Positions 44,391-55,954 of a DNA stretch of 64,000 nucleotides are shown piece after piece. The notes beneath the pieces are model-generated. The model searched no databases. It was given only the letters and a program-made list of their open reading frames with translations, and was not told the DNA's origin. Every line of letters starts with the position of its first letter. Position 1 is the stretch's first letter. Origin of the DNA: Athripsodes cinereus (lineage: Eukaryota; Arthropoda; Insecta; Trichoptera; Leptoceridae); contig OX388318.1 of NCBI GenBank assembly GCA_947579605.1, positions 22,988,098 through 23,052,097 on the forward strand, in the 5' to 3' direction. The position numbers and the translations under genes are program-made.

Positions 44391-45375
44391 GTAAATAAAC
44401 CTTTAACTGTGGACGTGATTTAATTTTTACACTACCTTGGACGTGAGGCCTCACAGAACGCTATGTTTAAATCCATATTTTATAACAAACACTTACAATA
44501 TCGCTTGAAAACTGAAGCCATATTAAATTATTGGCACATAATAATAAAATATGGGTGTCAAAAATAAACATTTATTATTGGATAAATTTAAAAAATGGGT
44601 ATTATAATTATTACATAGGTAATTTTTAGCCTATTTTTGACAAAGCCATAATTTATTCAAAAACTATGATCTAAAATCCAATCAAAAACATAATATTCGT
44701 TTTTTTCTAAAATTATAATATAGGTATACCTATGGTATAAAATAATATATAAAAATAATAAGTAAGCGCGAAAACAAAAATTCTGACAAATGACTAATCC
44801 ACGTTATTTATTGACAAAAAGTTTAGAGTATTGCAGACAAATGGGCTGTCTACATCCAATAAAAACATATGATATCATTATTTTAATTTTTTTGGACAAA
44901 TTCTGTTCATTTTCATCACTTTGCTGTACTAATTCTGATTATTGCGTTAGAAATTCTTCAATGTCATCTTTGATATCCGACTGATCCGAACCAAGTAATA
45001 TCTCATTCAAATCTTCTTCAAAAGAAGAATCAGTCACTTGAAATATTTGTTTCTTGTAAATTACTCTTCCGTACTTTCAAATGGTCGTTTTTTAGCCATT
45101 TTGTACTAAAAAATAAAAAAAATGCAAAATTTTCCTAAAAATATTTTGTTTGATAAATATGGACAAGCGGTCTGACGGGCCGCTCCCAATTTTTCAAATA
45201 ACATAACTTACGTACCAATGAACAAATGACGCGGCCTCCACTCAAAATGGTTATCTCACAACTAAATACGAAGCTACTGAGCTAGATAGCAGTGCAGAGA
45301 GGGTGGAAGGATCCAAACTAACAAAACGAAATTGATGCGGGGCCTGTGAGACTGCACGTCCACAGTAGAAGGTTA
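44391..45375 (-). mobile_element. piggyBac-like remnant
   Basis: Ends CCTTTAACTGTGGACGTG and (inverse) CACGTCCACAGTAGAAGG form a TIR. The right end abuts TTAA, the piggyBac target, while the left side is TAAA. Subterminal GGCCTCACAG and CTGTGAG also pair. Near the right end the minus strand begins MAKKRPFESTEE, then a stop and a shift, followed by DSSFEEDLNEILLGSDQ and DIKDDIEEFLTQ. This acidic start is like the N-terminus of piggyBac transposases. The catalytic DDD domain is absent. Assignment is tentative. Confidence 0.5.
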
Positions 45376-45789
45376 ATAATTATTAGCATACAAATTTTAG
45401 GTAAACTTGGACCACTAATAGAATCAACATCTACTTTACAAAGTACGAGCATAAGATGCCAATAAATTAAATCTATAATTTAAATATAAGGAATAACATT
45501 GGGTACCTACTAGAACAAGGCATGATTAAGGTTAAACACGTAGTTTATAACAATCACTAGATACCTAGCCAATATTATTATTAATTGTGTTGTGTTTAAC
45601 TTTAGATAATAATATTAACAGGATATCGACACTTCGTTCATGATATAAATACATTTGTAACCTATACAAATAATTACAAGTGTTATATTGTATTAGAATT
45701 TAACCCGGCATTGCTTAGGAACAATCAAATGATAATTTTATTTATGTAAACAAAGAAACAAATGGTTTTAAGTTTTACTGTATTTATTA
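45376..45789. other. No recognisable gene
   Basis: AT-rich sequence. Nothing identified. Confidence 0.4.
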
Positions 45790-45930
45790 ATAATTATAGT
45801 AACCTGTTTGACAATGACTCTGTAAATCGAAACCAGGTTACTTTTATTATAGGTTTTGAAGCCAACGATTAATAAAATCACTGTGGAAGTACCTACTAAA
45901 AATAAATGTTTCATTTCTTATGATTTGAAA
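45790..45930 (+). repeat. PLE terminal fragment with hammerhead-like motif
   Basis: GTAACCTG and CAGGTTAC enclose TTGACAATGACTCTGTAAA then TCGAAAC, the same layout as in the arms of 20088-20843. ATCACTGTGGAAGTACCTAC follows, like other PLE ends. The core bases are altered, so cleavage is unlikely. Confidence 0.5.
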
Positions 45931-46837
45931 TTTAATAAAAACAATATTTGTTTTTTTTCATTCTAGGATATTCATAGAGAATTTTATATCGTATAAACTT
46001 TTTTTTATTTCCGATACAATGACCGTGTCTGTATCGTGTATATTATAAGCACTTACACATAGTTTTAAGAGCTTTTAAAACGAATGGGTCGGCAAGGAGT
46101 GTGGGGTGTTATTTTAAATTCCTAGTACACTACCAGAAACTATACAAGACATAATATTGACAAACACGCGTAAAACTGGACTTAAAAAAATGTTATCAAT
46201 TTGATTGTCTTGTAGTACAAGAAACGAAACAGAACTGTAATGAAGGCTCAGTTGGTTTTAGTAATAATAAATGTAATAAAGTGTACTTTGTAAATTTCTC
46301 CAGGGACCATTCCATCTTCTTAATTGAACTATTAAGGGTTGCCTGACAGAGAGACAAGGACTTAGCTGTTATAATTACATCAGGAGGTCGTCCTTCTTCT
46401 CCTCCCTATCATTCCTTTTCTTCTTAAAGTCTTCTTCGAATTTTATCAAATTGGCTTTAGTAATACGATCGATATATTTATATCTAATATTTATGTCAGG
46501 TTTACATGGCACATAAATAGGAATTAGTAATTTGAGTTTATTTCTTCTAAAAAAAGCAAATTTATAATTATTCTTGAGCAATTTTAGGTATACTGTTGAT
46601 AAAGGCTTTCTCTTTAGTTTTCCAATTTTCACTCATACCTACTTGATTTTCGTATAACAATCAATTTAAAACCATCTGAAAAAATGGCAAAAAGACGATA
46701 AACGTTTTTGGAAGAAATTCATTACAACAATAAATCAAAATAAAATAAAAAAAAACTATAATATTAAGTGATTCATTTCAATCTTTTTTCTTCTGCTTTC
46801 ATAATCAGGTAAATTTAAATGTGAAACTTTTACATTT
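45931..46837. other. No recognisable gene
   Basis: AT-rich sequence. The lysine-rich frame at 46375-46632 (-) resembles no family. Confidence 0.4.
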
Positions 46838-46920
46838 GCCTGACAATGAGAGCGGAAGCTTTCAAAAGCTGGCTCGCATATCAAGTGCCACCTGTGAACT
46901 TACTACATATTTTAATATTA
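46838..46920 (+). repeat. PLE terminal fragment
   Basis: CCTGACAATGAGAGCGGAAG, then AAAAGCTGGCTCGCA and GTGCCACCTGTGAACTTAC, parallel to the ends of the PLE at 37207-38217. Confidence 0.5.
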
Positions 46921-47521
46921 TTATTAATTTCCTATATAAAACTTAAACTTGTAATTTTTAGAAGACAAACCGTGAAAGTATAGATTGAATAAGTTGAATG
47001 TTAAATATTAATAAATTATTATTATTACCTATATTTAAATAAAAGTTCTTTGAGTGATCTTGAAATGTCTCAAGAAATACTTCAGAATTATAATTCAAAT
47101 CACTATTTATTCCGATCCCGAAACTTTAAATTGATTCATCGAAACTTTTAATTAAATTTAATCATTATCGGAAAAAAATAATTATCAGAAATAAATTTTT
47201 ATTCAAAGAAAAAACTATTGTTTTACAAAATCCTCTATTAATAAATCAGTTAACCAAAATTGATGATTTTAAGTAATAACCAGTAATTAATTTATATTTT
47301 CATTATTAATGGTTCGTAGATAAAAGTGTAAAAAGATCAAAAGAAATGTGTTGACTAACAGTAAAAGAAGAAAATCTTCCTGATATTTTATTTACAAAAA
47401 AGCTTAAATTTAAAATTGAATGTTAATGGAGCTATGTTACAATATTTTATGCATCACCAATCTAAAGTGAAATAAAGATTGAAAATGAAAGTTTGGAGCA
47501 AGTGGATGAATATGTATATTA
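46921..47521. other. No recognisable gene
   Basis: AT-rich sequence. Nothing identified. Confidence 0.4.
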
Positions 47522-48050
47522 TGTGGTGTTCTCACTTTGGCGAATATCGCCAGGGCACCTAAATATCGCCAGCCATTTGAACCGTGTGAACAAAATGACA
47601 GCTAGTCTGAAACGATAAAAACCAGTAGAAACGATATCGTCTCGAGTTGACCACCTTCCAACTTTTTCTCTGGTTGAACGATTTGCGCATGCGTAGATGT
47701 GCGCGGTTTCCGTAAAAACTTTCGAACCTATAAATTTTATAATGTTTCCCGCTTTGTGACAGCTATTATCTTTGTTGTTGGTTTGTGGCGTTTGATTCCT
47801 TAATTAAAAGGCGCCTTTAACCTATACTATAACATTTTCGACTAAAAATAAACACTTCGCGATCTCCATCTCGACGTCCGCCATTTTGAAAACAATGTCA
47901 AAATCAAAGCGCATCTGACAGATCGTTTCTATATTGGTGGACTGTGTGAACAGGTGTGACGATCAATGGGCGTACGGCGAATTTTGTTTTTTCGCCTGGC
48001 GTTATATTTTGAAATTCGCCTGGCGATATTCGCCAAATTTGAGCACCCCA
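47522..48050. mobile_element. TIR element MITE-4, PIF/Harbinger-like target site
   Basis: Ends TGTGGTGTTCTCACTTTGG and the inverse of TGGGGTGCTCAAATTTGG lead into GCGAATATCGCCAGG on both sides (about 35 bp TIR). TTA at 47519-47521 and 48051-48053 fits the 3-bp target duplication of PIF/Harbinger elements. The GC-richer interior has paired GTGTGAACA motifs and no transposase frame. Confidence 0.65.
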
Positions 48051-48059
48051 TTAAGAAAG

Positions 48060-48795
48060 TTTGTTTGCGAAGGATGGAAGGTGTGACAAGAATATTGAAA
48101 AAAGAAAAGTGGCCGGTGCTAGGATTAACGGTGCACTTCGTCCCATTGTCAGTAATGACAATGTATCGAACATAGCAAAATTGCTAGTGCACGATTCCAT
48201 CCTGGTACCGACACTTATGTATGCAAGCGAAACGTGGACATGGTTGAAGAGGCATGAAAGTGTAATAAATGCTGTGGAGATGAGAGTGGCCAGAGGTCCT
48301 GGAAGCAGCGGTGGACAGGGATCTCTGGAGGAGGTACCTAGGCGCAATGGGCCCCCGACCCAGCTAGGACAAGGGGAAGAAGATGTATGTATGTATGTAT
48401 GATGAGATCACTGAGGAGGATGGTTGGTAAAACGTTGCGTGATAGAGTGAGGAATGAGGATATTAGAAGAATGAGTGGAAGCAAGAGGAGTGTTGTGGAT
48501 AGAATAGTTTGGTCATGTGGAACGAATGAAAGAGGAAAGAATGACAAAGAGGATATAATTGTCTTAAAGGAGAGGTGTGAGGAAGAGCGGGCGTCCGAGA
48601 ACTACATGGCTTGCTCATGTAGATCAAATTCTCAAGGATGGCCGTGTTTTGAGTAAAAGAAATCGACTGCGTGAATGAGAAATTGTATGAATGCAGAAGA
48701 AGCGATAGAAATATCTTAGGACAGATCTATATGGCGTTCCGTTCTCTCTTCCTACCCAACTTGGGATACAGCGTGAGGGAATATATAGATAGATA
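48060..48795 (+). pseudogene. LINE-P fragment, longest copy, interrupted
   Basis: Reads DGRCDKNIEKRKVAGARING, LLVHDSILVPTLMYASETWT, RHESVINAVEMRVA, then a break, then LRRMVGKTLRDRVRNEDIRR and VVDRIVWSCGTNERGK, followed by shifted and stopped sequence equivalent to the end of 39530-39840. It ends in GATA repeats at 48782-48799. It covers the post-palm part of the reverse transcriptase protein. A second LINE fragment is inserted at 48294-48398. Confidence 0.75.
48294..48398 (+). mobile_element. LINE 3' fragment nested in LINE-P
   Basis: Interrupts the LINE-P frame. It reads GQGSLEEVPRRNGPP, like a SLEEAYxxxGP ending of another LINE family, and finishes in (ATGT)n at 48384-48400. Confidence 0.55.
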
Positions 48796-49464
48796 GATAG
48801 ACCAATCTTTAAACTGAGATTATAGAAGTTTCGTGTGTAACACAACATTTGAGCTTCAATACATAATATAAATAATTATGTAAGTAAAAATAAACTAACA
48901 AAAACCATTATGTAACCTATTAAGGCATGTGTATACTTTGTAATGTATTAATTATAAGACATCGGCTTTTTCATTATAATAATACCATTTAATACCCCAT
49001 TAAGTACTTTTTGGGCTAATAAAAACGTCAAAATAATAATAATAATTATAATAAGACCAACATAAATATTTTAGTTCATTCCTAAATACAGAAGAATATA
49101 TGTAATATGTTAATGTTTTACAATATCTGATAAATCATACAATTATGCCAGAAAACATATAAAAATATAAAAGTGAATAAACAAGTTAAAATCACTGCTT
49201 ATCTAATCTTTGTTTCTTTACATATATATCCGCTATAGACATATTTACTCGATAAAATGTTTATTTTTCGAGTGTGAACAATACATACTACTGATAATTC
49301 GAAGGTAGTCCAGAATCAAAACTTGTATGTGATTATATTTACCTACATACATATTATGTACAATTTTAAAGCTTTTTTCGGTAGAAAGTTGTGGTAAAAA
49401 CACCCCAAAGACCAAGTAATTAATAAATAATTGACAAGGGTAAAAAAATTCAATTATTCACAAC
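48796..49464. other. No recognisable gene
   Basis: AT-rich sequence. Nothing identified. Confidence 0.4.
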
Positions 49465-49800
49465 TTGCTTACTTCCGAATTTGTAGAGCCTTGACTTCCG
49501 AAACTATAGATCTTTTCCGAAACTAAACCTTTCTATCTTTAGCAGTGTATTGCCAATCGTCTCTAACATTAAGTTCCCCTAAATCTCGGTTAATATTATA
49601 ATAAAATCTTTGCCTTATTCTACTTAACGGTCTGCTGCCCTAAGGTATATGTACTTTGTAGAATAATTTCTTCTCCAGATCTGACGTCGTGGCCAATCCA
49701 TACCAACCTTCGGGATCTGATCTCCCTAGTGATGAGAGGTTGGTTTCTCGTGTAGCGAATCTCTTCATTGTTTTTATACCTCAAGGTTCCTGCAAAATTT
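49465..49800 (-). pseudogene. LINE C-terminal fragment
   Basis: The minus strand shows TREIRSRRLVWIGHDVRSGE and INRDLGELNVRDDWQYTAKD with intervening stops. RRLxWIGHxxR followed by DLxxLxxxDDW matches the family at 38325-38455. Confidence 0.6.
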
Positions 49801-50317
49801 CTGCAGAGTTCCGAGAATTGTTCATTATCATAAAGTAAGCTACAAAACGATAAATAATGATATCAATAAAATCGACATAACAACAAACTGTGGCTAACTT
49901 AATACCAGAGATATAAATAAAGTAAAAAAATCCGTCAGCTTCCCGTGAGTAAAACAGTTACAATAGCATATCTATCACCTTATTTTCAACCCTCCGGGCA
50001 ATCTCGGTAAATAGCTAGTTTTAATAATAATAATGATAAAAAAATAAAATGACTTTTCCAAGATGATAAACAGATGTCTCTGTAATCCATTAGCTCCAGA
50101 GGGCGCCGACAGGAAACGGAAACCCAACCGAGGCGCCATTTTTATTCTCCTCCTTATCCGTTCTATAAGGGCACCTACTTACATACATACAGACATACAC
50201 AGTACGTCATTCGATGTCATATTTATTATGTACCTACAAGCTTGAAACCCGGTGTCACTAAGAATATTAATTAACTGACAGAAAGGCAAAATAATCAAAT
50301 CCGTGTATTGAGATGGT
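49801..50317. other. No recognisable gene
   Basis: AT-rich sequence. Nothing identified. Confidence 0.4.
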
Positions 50318-50550
50318 TTGACATGTGGAGCAAATGGAAGATGAATAGACATCAATAAGTTAAACGCGTCTGACAAGAGGAATCAAAGAAAGTTCGGAAA
50401 TCAAAAATTCACTTAAACTTGATCTTGACGTGACTTTATCATTTTGAAGGACGGAATCGTGTTGGCGAGTATACATGAAGAAATGTGTGAATGTAGTATC
50501 TCCGATCGGCACAGTTTTTCCGTTCTTTGTGGGATAGGCAGAAAGTCTGA
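50318..50550 (+). pseudogene. Very degraded LINE-like C-terminal fragment
   Basis: VLRWFDMWSKWKMN followed by scattered traces in shifted frames recalls the RWFGHVERM region of LINE-P relatives. Too decayed for a firm call. Confidence 0.35.
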
Positions 50551-51185
50551 AGAATATGAATAAATAATAAAAATACACCTACTTCATCAATAAACCTCGA
50601 CTGTTCTATAATTGTTCAATGTTCTATAATTCTTTTTGCGTTTCCTAAAGAACTAGCCTAATAATGTGTGAAAATATGGCACTAAGCATTCCATATTTGA
50701 GTATTTTTTTTTAATTTCTGTTCTGGTAGGAGATCCTATAAAGGACATAAAACCAAATATATTTACAAATGAACGCATTCAAATATTTATGTCGAGATAT
50801 TTCTGTATTATCTTTTTTTTCATTTTCTCTACCGCTCTGTAATATTTTTTTCTTGAAGGCTTAAATAAAAGCGTCTTAAAGGATGTTAAATAAATTACCC
50901 CGATGTCGTCAATCTGTATGTATATTACATTGTATTAGGTATATAATGTACAAATGTACAATGAAATTACTTACTCGCTGAAGAAAAATAAAAATTGAAT
51001 GTGACAGTTCACAACATGAAGCTTGCTGACAGAACATTTAATAAACGTATTTAATAGATGAAAATATCATTTTGTTTTTCTTTTGATGTTAACATATTCA
51101 ATTATCTGAATCCATGGAAAATCTGGAACCCACTCATTTAAGTGAATAAAAAATCAAACATAAGCAAATTGTAACGTAAATTATC
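50551..51185. other. No recognisable gene
   Basis: AT-rich sequence. Nothing identified. Confidence 0.4.
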
Positions 51186-51300
51186 GCGCATCCTGAAAAT
51201 TTTAATGTTTTATTGCCACGGAGAGTTTTTAACATGCAGTTGGTCTGCTGGCTACCCCACTTGTGGAATATATTGTGATGGTGTTGTAGTAGTAGTAGTG
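51186..51300 (+). repeat. TAG-SINE 3' fragment
   Basis: CGCATCCTGAAAATTTTAAT, AACATGCAGTTGGTCTGCTG, GCTACCCCACTTGTGGAATA and a GTAGTAGTAGTAG tail. Confidence 0.7.
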
Positions 51301-51666
51301 TCACGTAAAAGATATTTTCAAAGCTTTCAATTTAACAGTTCTTCCAAACACAACTTTTTTTACATATAAAACAATATAACAACTTCGACGACCGGTGTAG
51401 CGCGGAGACTAACGCACTTGCCTTTGAATCATGAGGTCCCGGGTTCGATTCCCGGCCAGGGCAAAGTGAGGAATGATCTTTTTCAAATTGTCCTGGGTCT
51501 GGGTATTACATGTATTATGTGTTTTTTTTTTTTTTTTTTTTTTTTTAATTTTTTTAATAAAGTTACAAATTATAGATTATTTATAACTTAAAATTACCTT
51601 ATTACCTACTATTTGAAAATAACTTTCTGACGTCACTATCATCCACTCATTCTTTCATTCAGGGTG

Positions 51667-53360
51667 TCACGCTATCATCCTAAAGTTTTTACTTGATTTT
51701 AAATGTTTAAGACATTTCCCACGAAAGATCGCAAGCGTAGCCGCATCCTTGAGGCCGGCCGGAAGATCGTTGAACAGCCTGAATCCTTTATAGAAAAGAC
51801 TGCTCTCCGTACCCGCAAGCCTGGCCCCTCGGAGCCCAAACGCATCGCGACCCCTCGTGGGATAGTCGTGTACTTCATAATTATATTTTATATTCTTGGT
51901 TAGATAGCGCGGCACCATCCCTTTCTTGATCTTATATATAAAAACAAAAGTGTTGAAATATATTAGCTGCTTAATATCCAAGTAATTTAATTTCTCCAAC
52001 ATTTTCTTGATTCGGCTGTACCTATTCCATCCTAGTATCGCTCTCATCGCCCTGTTCTTCAATTCACCTTCCGTGGCCATAAATAATATCGTTGAACAAT
52101 AATTTATGTGGGGCAGGACCACTGAGTTGTACACCAATTTTCTACTATTTATATCCAGTTTTCGACTTATGCGACCCAATAGACCAATTTTTTTACTTAT
52201 TTTTTTCAAGTTGTAACCAAAATTATCATTAAACTTTAATTTTTTATCTATTACTATCCCCAAATATTTAATTTTATCAACCACTTCTATACATTCATTG
52301 TCCAATTTTATTTCACATACACCGTTTATGGGTATCTTCCCCATAATCATGCACTTGGTTTTATTAACATTTAATTTCAACATATTATAATTTAACCAAT
52401 TTGATACAGAATTTAACTCGTCTTGGATGGTTTTCACTCCTTCGTTGAATTCGTCACATTCTATATATATAAGGGTATCGTCTGCAAACAGTTTGATATC
52501 ACACCTTTTAAGACAGTGCACTATATCGTTCATATATATAATAAACAAAATTGGGCCCAACACCGATCCCTGAGGTACACCTCTAGTGACCTCAACTTCC
52601 CCAGAGCATACGCCTTCAAATTTAGTTTTTTGTTTCCTGTCCTTCAAATAATTCGTAAACCAAAGTTTGGCTGTTCCATCAACGCCGATTTCTTCCATTT
52701 TTTTAATGAGTCTTTCTCTATCAATTGTTTCGAATGCCCGCTTCAGATCCAAAAACACTGCAATCACGATCTTCTTCCTATCCATGCATTCCTTCCATTC
52801 CTTAATAATAAAATTTATTGCCGTTTCACACGAGTAATTTGTTCTAAATCCCGACTGCTGGGGAACCAAAATGTTGTTCTTTTCTATGTACTCCGATAGC
52901 TGCTCTTTGGCAACGTGTTCCAGAATCTGTTCATACTTCGGCAAACAATTTATTGGCCTATATTCATCAAACGACTTGGCATGCAAAATCTTCGGAACAG
53001 GAACAACAGTAGAAGTCTTCCAGGACCTAGGAAACGAACCCTCTCTCAAAGATTGATTTATAAGACCAACCAGAAGAAAACCCGTAACATCCAGAGAATC
53101 CAATATAACCTTAACCGTAATTCCGTCTTCAGACTGTTTTTGTTTTAAACCCTGTAAAGTTTTTTTCAATGATTCCAGGCTTATGCTCGTAAATTCAAAT
53201 CTTTCAACTCGAAGATGCTCATCATCTTTCTGAATTTCTGTACTCACCGGTATACTTCTATGTATATCATCGATACTAGACAAAAAGTACTTATTAAACT
53301 TGTGTGCAATCCTGGCATTATCATCTTCCACCGCGTCCGGAAATTCAACAGTATTCACTT

Positions 53361-53428
<68 letters not shown>

Positions 53429-53430
53429 TT
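51667..53430 (-). pseudogene. LINE reverse transcriptase part (frame 2)
   Basis: After the homopolymer the frame reads NKVNTVEFPDAVEDD and IAHKFNKYFLSSI, then RT motifs: VPVPKILHAKSFDEYRPINC, QQSGFRTNYSCETAINFI, VFLDLKRAFETIDRERLIKK, VTRGVPQGSVLGPILFIIYM and the catalytic LFADDTLIY (about residue 333). It ends with GRDAFGLRGARLAGTESSLF, FNDLPAGLK and a stop at 51667. The RT itself has no stop or missing catalytic residue. The endonuclease is in another frame, separated by the homopolymer. The clade call (CR1/Jockey group) rests on RGVPQGSVLGP, FADD and the C-terminal pattern. Confidence 0.8.
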
Positions 53431-54298
53431 TACCCTTAACAACATCCTTAATATTATTCCACAGTTTCTTAGGATCATGTTTACTTTTCTCTATATTATC
53501 CTTAACATATTGATATTTATGATTTTTTATACTTTTATTATAATGATTTCTAACTTGCTTATAGTGCTCCCATATCAAACCATCATCAGTCAATCTAAAA
53601 GCCTTATACAACTTATCTCTTTCTCTGCGTAAATTCTGTAAATCTTTGGTATACCACCTACAGGTATTTTTGAACACTCTCTGTGTTAATGGTGTCAATT
53701 CATCTATTGATACTATCAAGTTATCTACAAACTTTTCTGCTTTTTCATCTACATCTTCACTGAGAACAGACCAATCCATTGCTTGCAAACATTCACACAA
53801 TTTAGACTTTGAATAACTTTTCATATCTCTCATTGTTACTATTTTTACTACATCCGTAACCTCTTCTTTCTTCCCCAATTGTGTTACCAGTGTTTCGTGG
53901 TCCGACACTTTAAAATCATCAGCGATGCCAACAGGAAGATATATATCATTCGAGAGTATCAAGTCAATCAATGTTTTCGAATTCAAACTAATCCTTGTGT
54001 AATCATTCACCAATTGTTTCAAACAGTTTTCATTTATTATGTTTTGTAGTCTATTTCTATATGTACTATTCACTTTCATGTCAATATTAAAGTCACCAAA
54101 TATATAAATAAATTCATTTTCACTTACATACTTTCTGCAATATTTTTCAAAGAAGTCCAAGAATTTCGAATGGCTTTGATTTGGTGAATGGTACAACACT
54201 GTGTAAGTACCCTTCGTATTTCCTTTTTTTATCTTTACAGTCAAAAACCAAGCGTTATTTTCGTTCAGCACCTCTCTTGACACAACAGTGTACGGGAC
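53360..54298 (-). pseudogene. LINE endonuclease C-terminal half and linker (frame 1)
   Basis: Reads VKIKKGNTKGTYTVLYHSPN, then EFIYIFGDFNIDM, SKTLIDLILSNDIYLPVGIA and FKVSDHETLVT. These are the GDFN, TLIDLILS and SDH motifs of the LINE apurinic endonuclease. A linker with DPKKLWNNIKDVVKG follows. The frame then runs into the 65-nt A tract as poly-lysine. The N-terminal catalytic half is missing, so the nuclease cannot work. Confidence 0.8.
53363..53427. repeat. 65-nt T homopolymer inside the LINE ORF
   Basis: An uninterrupted T run, A on the LINE sense strand, lies exactly between the endonuclease and reverse transcriptase frames. It shifts the frame between them. Confidence 0.9.
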
Positions 54299-54414
54299 GT
54301 TTAATGCATTGTATATATGTGTATCGTCGTGTTAGTACCCATGTAAGATGTATATCTTTTTATACTTTGTAATTTTTACAACAGATGTGAAATGTGATTT
54401 TTTATTTTGTTTTG

Positions 54415-54475
54415 TAATATATTTTTTTGTAAAAGGCAATTGCCGTATATTGAATAAATAAATAAATAATACAAA
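54415..54475 (+). repeat. Retroelement 3' tail with AAAT repeats
   Basis: TTGTAAAAGGCAATTGCCGT then TATTGAATAAATAAATAAAT. Reverse copies are at 23378-23435 and 27368-27432. It lies within the second half of the split SINE. Confidence 0.5.
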
Positions 54476-54545
54476 ATTCAATCTAAGTTTGGGACTAGCT
54501 CGATCTGTGTGAATTGTCTATACATGTCATGTTATGTTATGTTAT

Positions 54546-55646
54546 TCTTTGCCAAGTGCTAAACGAAACTTAATGCTGCTCAAATAAGTCAAGCTGAGGC
54601 AAATATTTGAACAATTATAAAATCAAAGCAAATCAAAAGTGTAATAACTCAATTATAAAAGAAAAAAAAATTTATGCATCATCACTTATATTCACATTGC
54701 AACTAAGATTCATCTCCTCAAATATGCAACGTATTTCATAATACAAGCGTACCTACACTCATCCACATAAAACACAACATTCATATCAACATACACAGTA
54801 AAACACTTTGTCTTACCTACAAACACACCCTCCAACATACACACCACAGTATGGAATATCATGAAACAAATCCCAAAACGTTTCGTTAACCCTCTAAACG
54901 AAGATCAGACACCCAACAATAACATTCCTCTAAAAATTGTGAAAAAGATAATTCTTCTAGAGACAGTTTAATAAATTTTATTCTATATTTTCCATCAGAT
55001 ATTCTTCCAAAATTATGAAGAAATCACGCCTTTGCGACAAACTTGTGTATATTGATTTATTTATAATTATATTTCCATGTAAAATTGCTTGAAATCAATG
55101 TATTATAAAGAATGAATGAATAAATAAATAAATGTTAACTAAAAACAGTTTTGTTAGATGGCTTCAAGCAAGAAATAGTATCTGAATATTTTTTCGCTTT
55201 TTTCATTCGAATCGAGAGGAAAAATCTTTTAAAATTTCATATTTTTTCACATACTTGCATAGCTTGGAAAATGAAGATAATAAAAGTAAAAAAAAAAATA
55301 GGTAATGCTCGTAAATGCAAAATTTAATTAAGTAAATTTTCTAGAAATCCAGGTCACAACAGACTACTAGCTTGCATCTATTTGAATATTTCCAGATGCA
55401 GGGGCAGCTTAAGGTGTAAAAATAATAATAATAAATGATCTTTATGGTAATAATGACATTGCAAAAATATTAAAAAATGCTTTTAAAAGCATCCAGATGT
55501 GCATAATTATATTATGATGCTACAGTAAAACCAAGATTTTTATATAAGGTTGGCCTGAACAAATTTTCTATAGAGCAAAGTTTAATGCAAAGTAATTAGG
55601 ATTTGACTTGGTTGGTAGGTTAATGATATAGTCTTACTCCTAGAGC
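54546..55646. other. No recognisable gene
   Basis: AT-rich sequence with another GAATAAATAAATAAATG run near 55110. Nothing else is supported. Confidence 0.4.
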
Positions 55647-55851
55647 AGTGGTTCCCAAGGTTGACTGGGCTCTGACCCATCTAGGAAAAATTTCCAATCT
55701 TAAGACCCGCCTTTTAGCGTTTTTCTCCAAACATTGCTCCAACAACATTTTTTATTCGTGTCTTGTTCGGTGACGAATCGTTCATTAGGGCCCACTCAAT
55801 ATTCGCTCACGACCCACTGGTGGGTCGCGACTCATAGTTCGGGAAGCACCG
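55647..55851. mobile_element. Non-autonomous hAT-type element
   Basis: Termini CAGTGGTTCCCAAGGTTGAC and (inverse) CGGTGCTTCCCGAACTATGA are the classic hAT TIR pattern. TCCTAGAG at 55639-55646 and 55852-55859 is a perfect 8-bp target duplication. The element is 205 bp, with GACCCACTGGTGGGTCGCGA inside and no transposase. Confidence 0.9.
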
Positions 55852-55954
55852 TCCTAGAGGCTTACTCCACCTTCAAGATACCAAAAAAAAAGCTTACTAT
55901 TTTAAGGGTGACGGTGGTGCATTTGGGTTTATTTCAAATTTAGATTTAGGCAAA

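Larger units (their letters stand above)
51522..54298 (-). mobile_element. CR1/Jockey-type LINE, 5'-truncated
   Basis: Minus-oriented non-LTR retrotransposon of about 2.8 kb. Its poly(A) tail is seen as T25 at 51522-51546. It carries the second half of an apurinic-type endonuclease, then reverse transcriptase and a C-terminal region. The 5' end is cut inside the endonuclease: the frame is open right up to the junction at 54298. It lies inside a tRNA-SINE. Confidence 0.85.
51387..54545 (+). mobile_element. tRNA-derived SINE (tSINE-2) split by a LINE
   Basis: The SINE head and first body part are at 51387-51521 (A box near GTAGCGCGGAGACTAACGC, B box GGGTTCGATTCCC). The sequence resumes at 54299 with GTTTAATGCATTGTATATA and GTGTATCGTCGTGTTAGTAC, and ends near 54545 after CTATACATGTCATGTTATG. 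Compared with the intact copy at 17524-17768, the break falls in GTGTTTAGTGCATTG. GTTT may be a short target duplication. About 130 bp near 54345-54478 is a further insertion with an AAAT-repeat tail. Confidence 0.85.

Noticed and set aside
46375..46632. Lysine-rich 85-codon frame
   Set aside because: Looks like a charged chance frame in AT-rich DNA; no GIY-YIG or RT motif despite nearby PLE ends.
52423..52899. Long plus-strand open frame
   Set aside because: Antisense shadow of the LINE reverse transcriptase.
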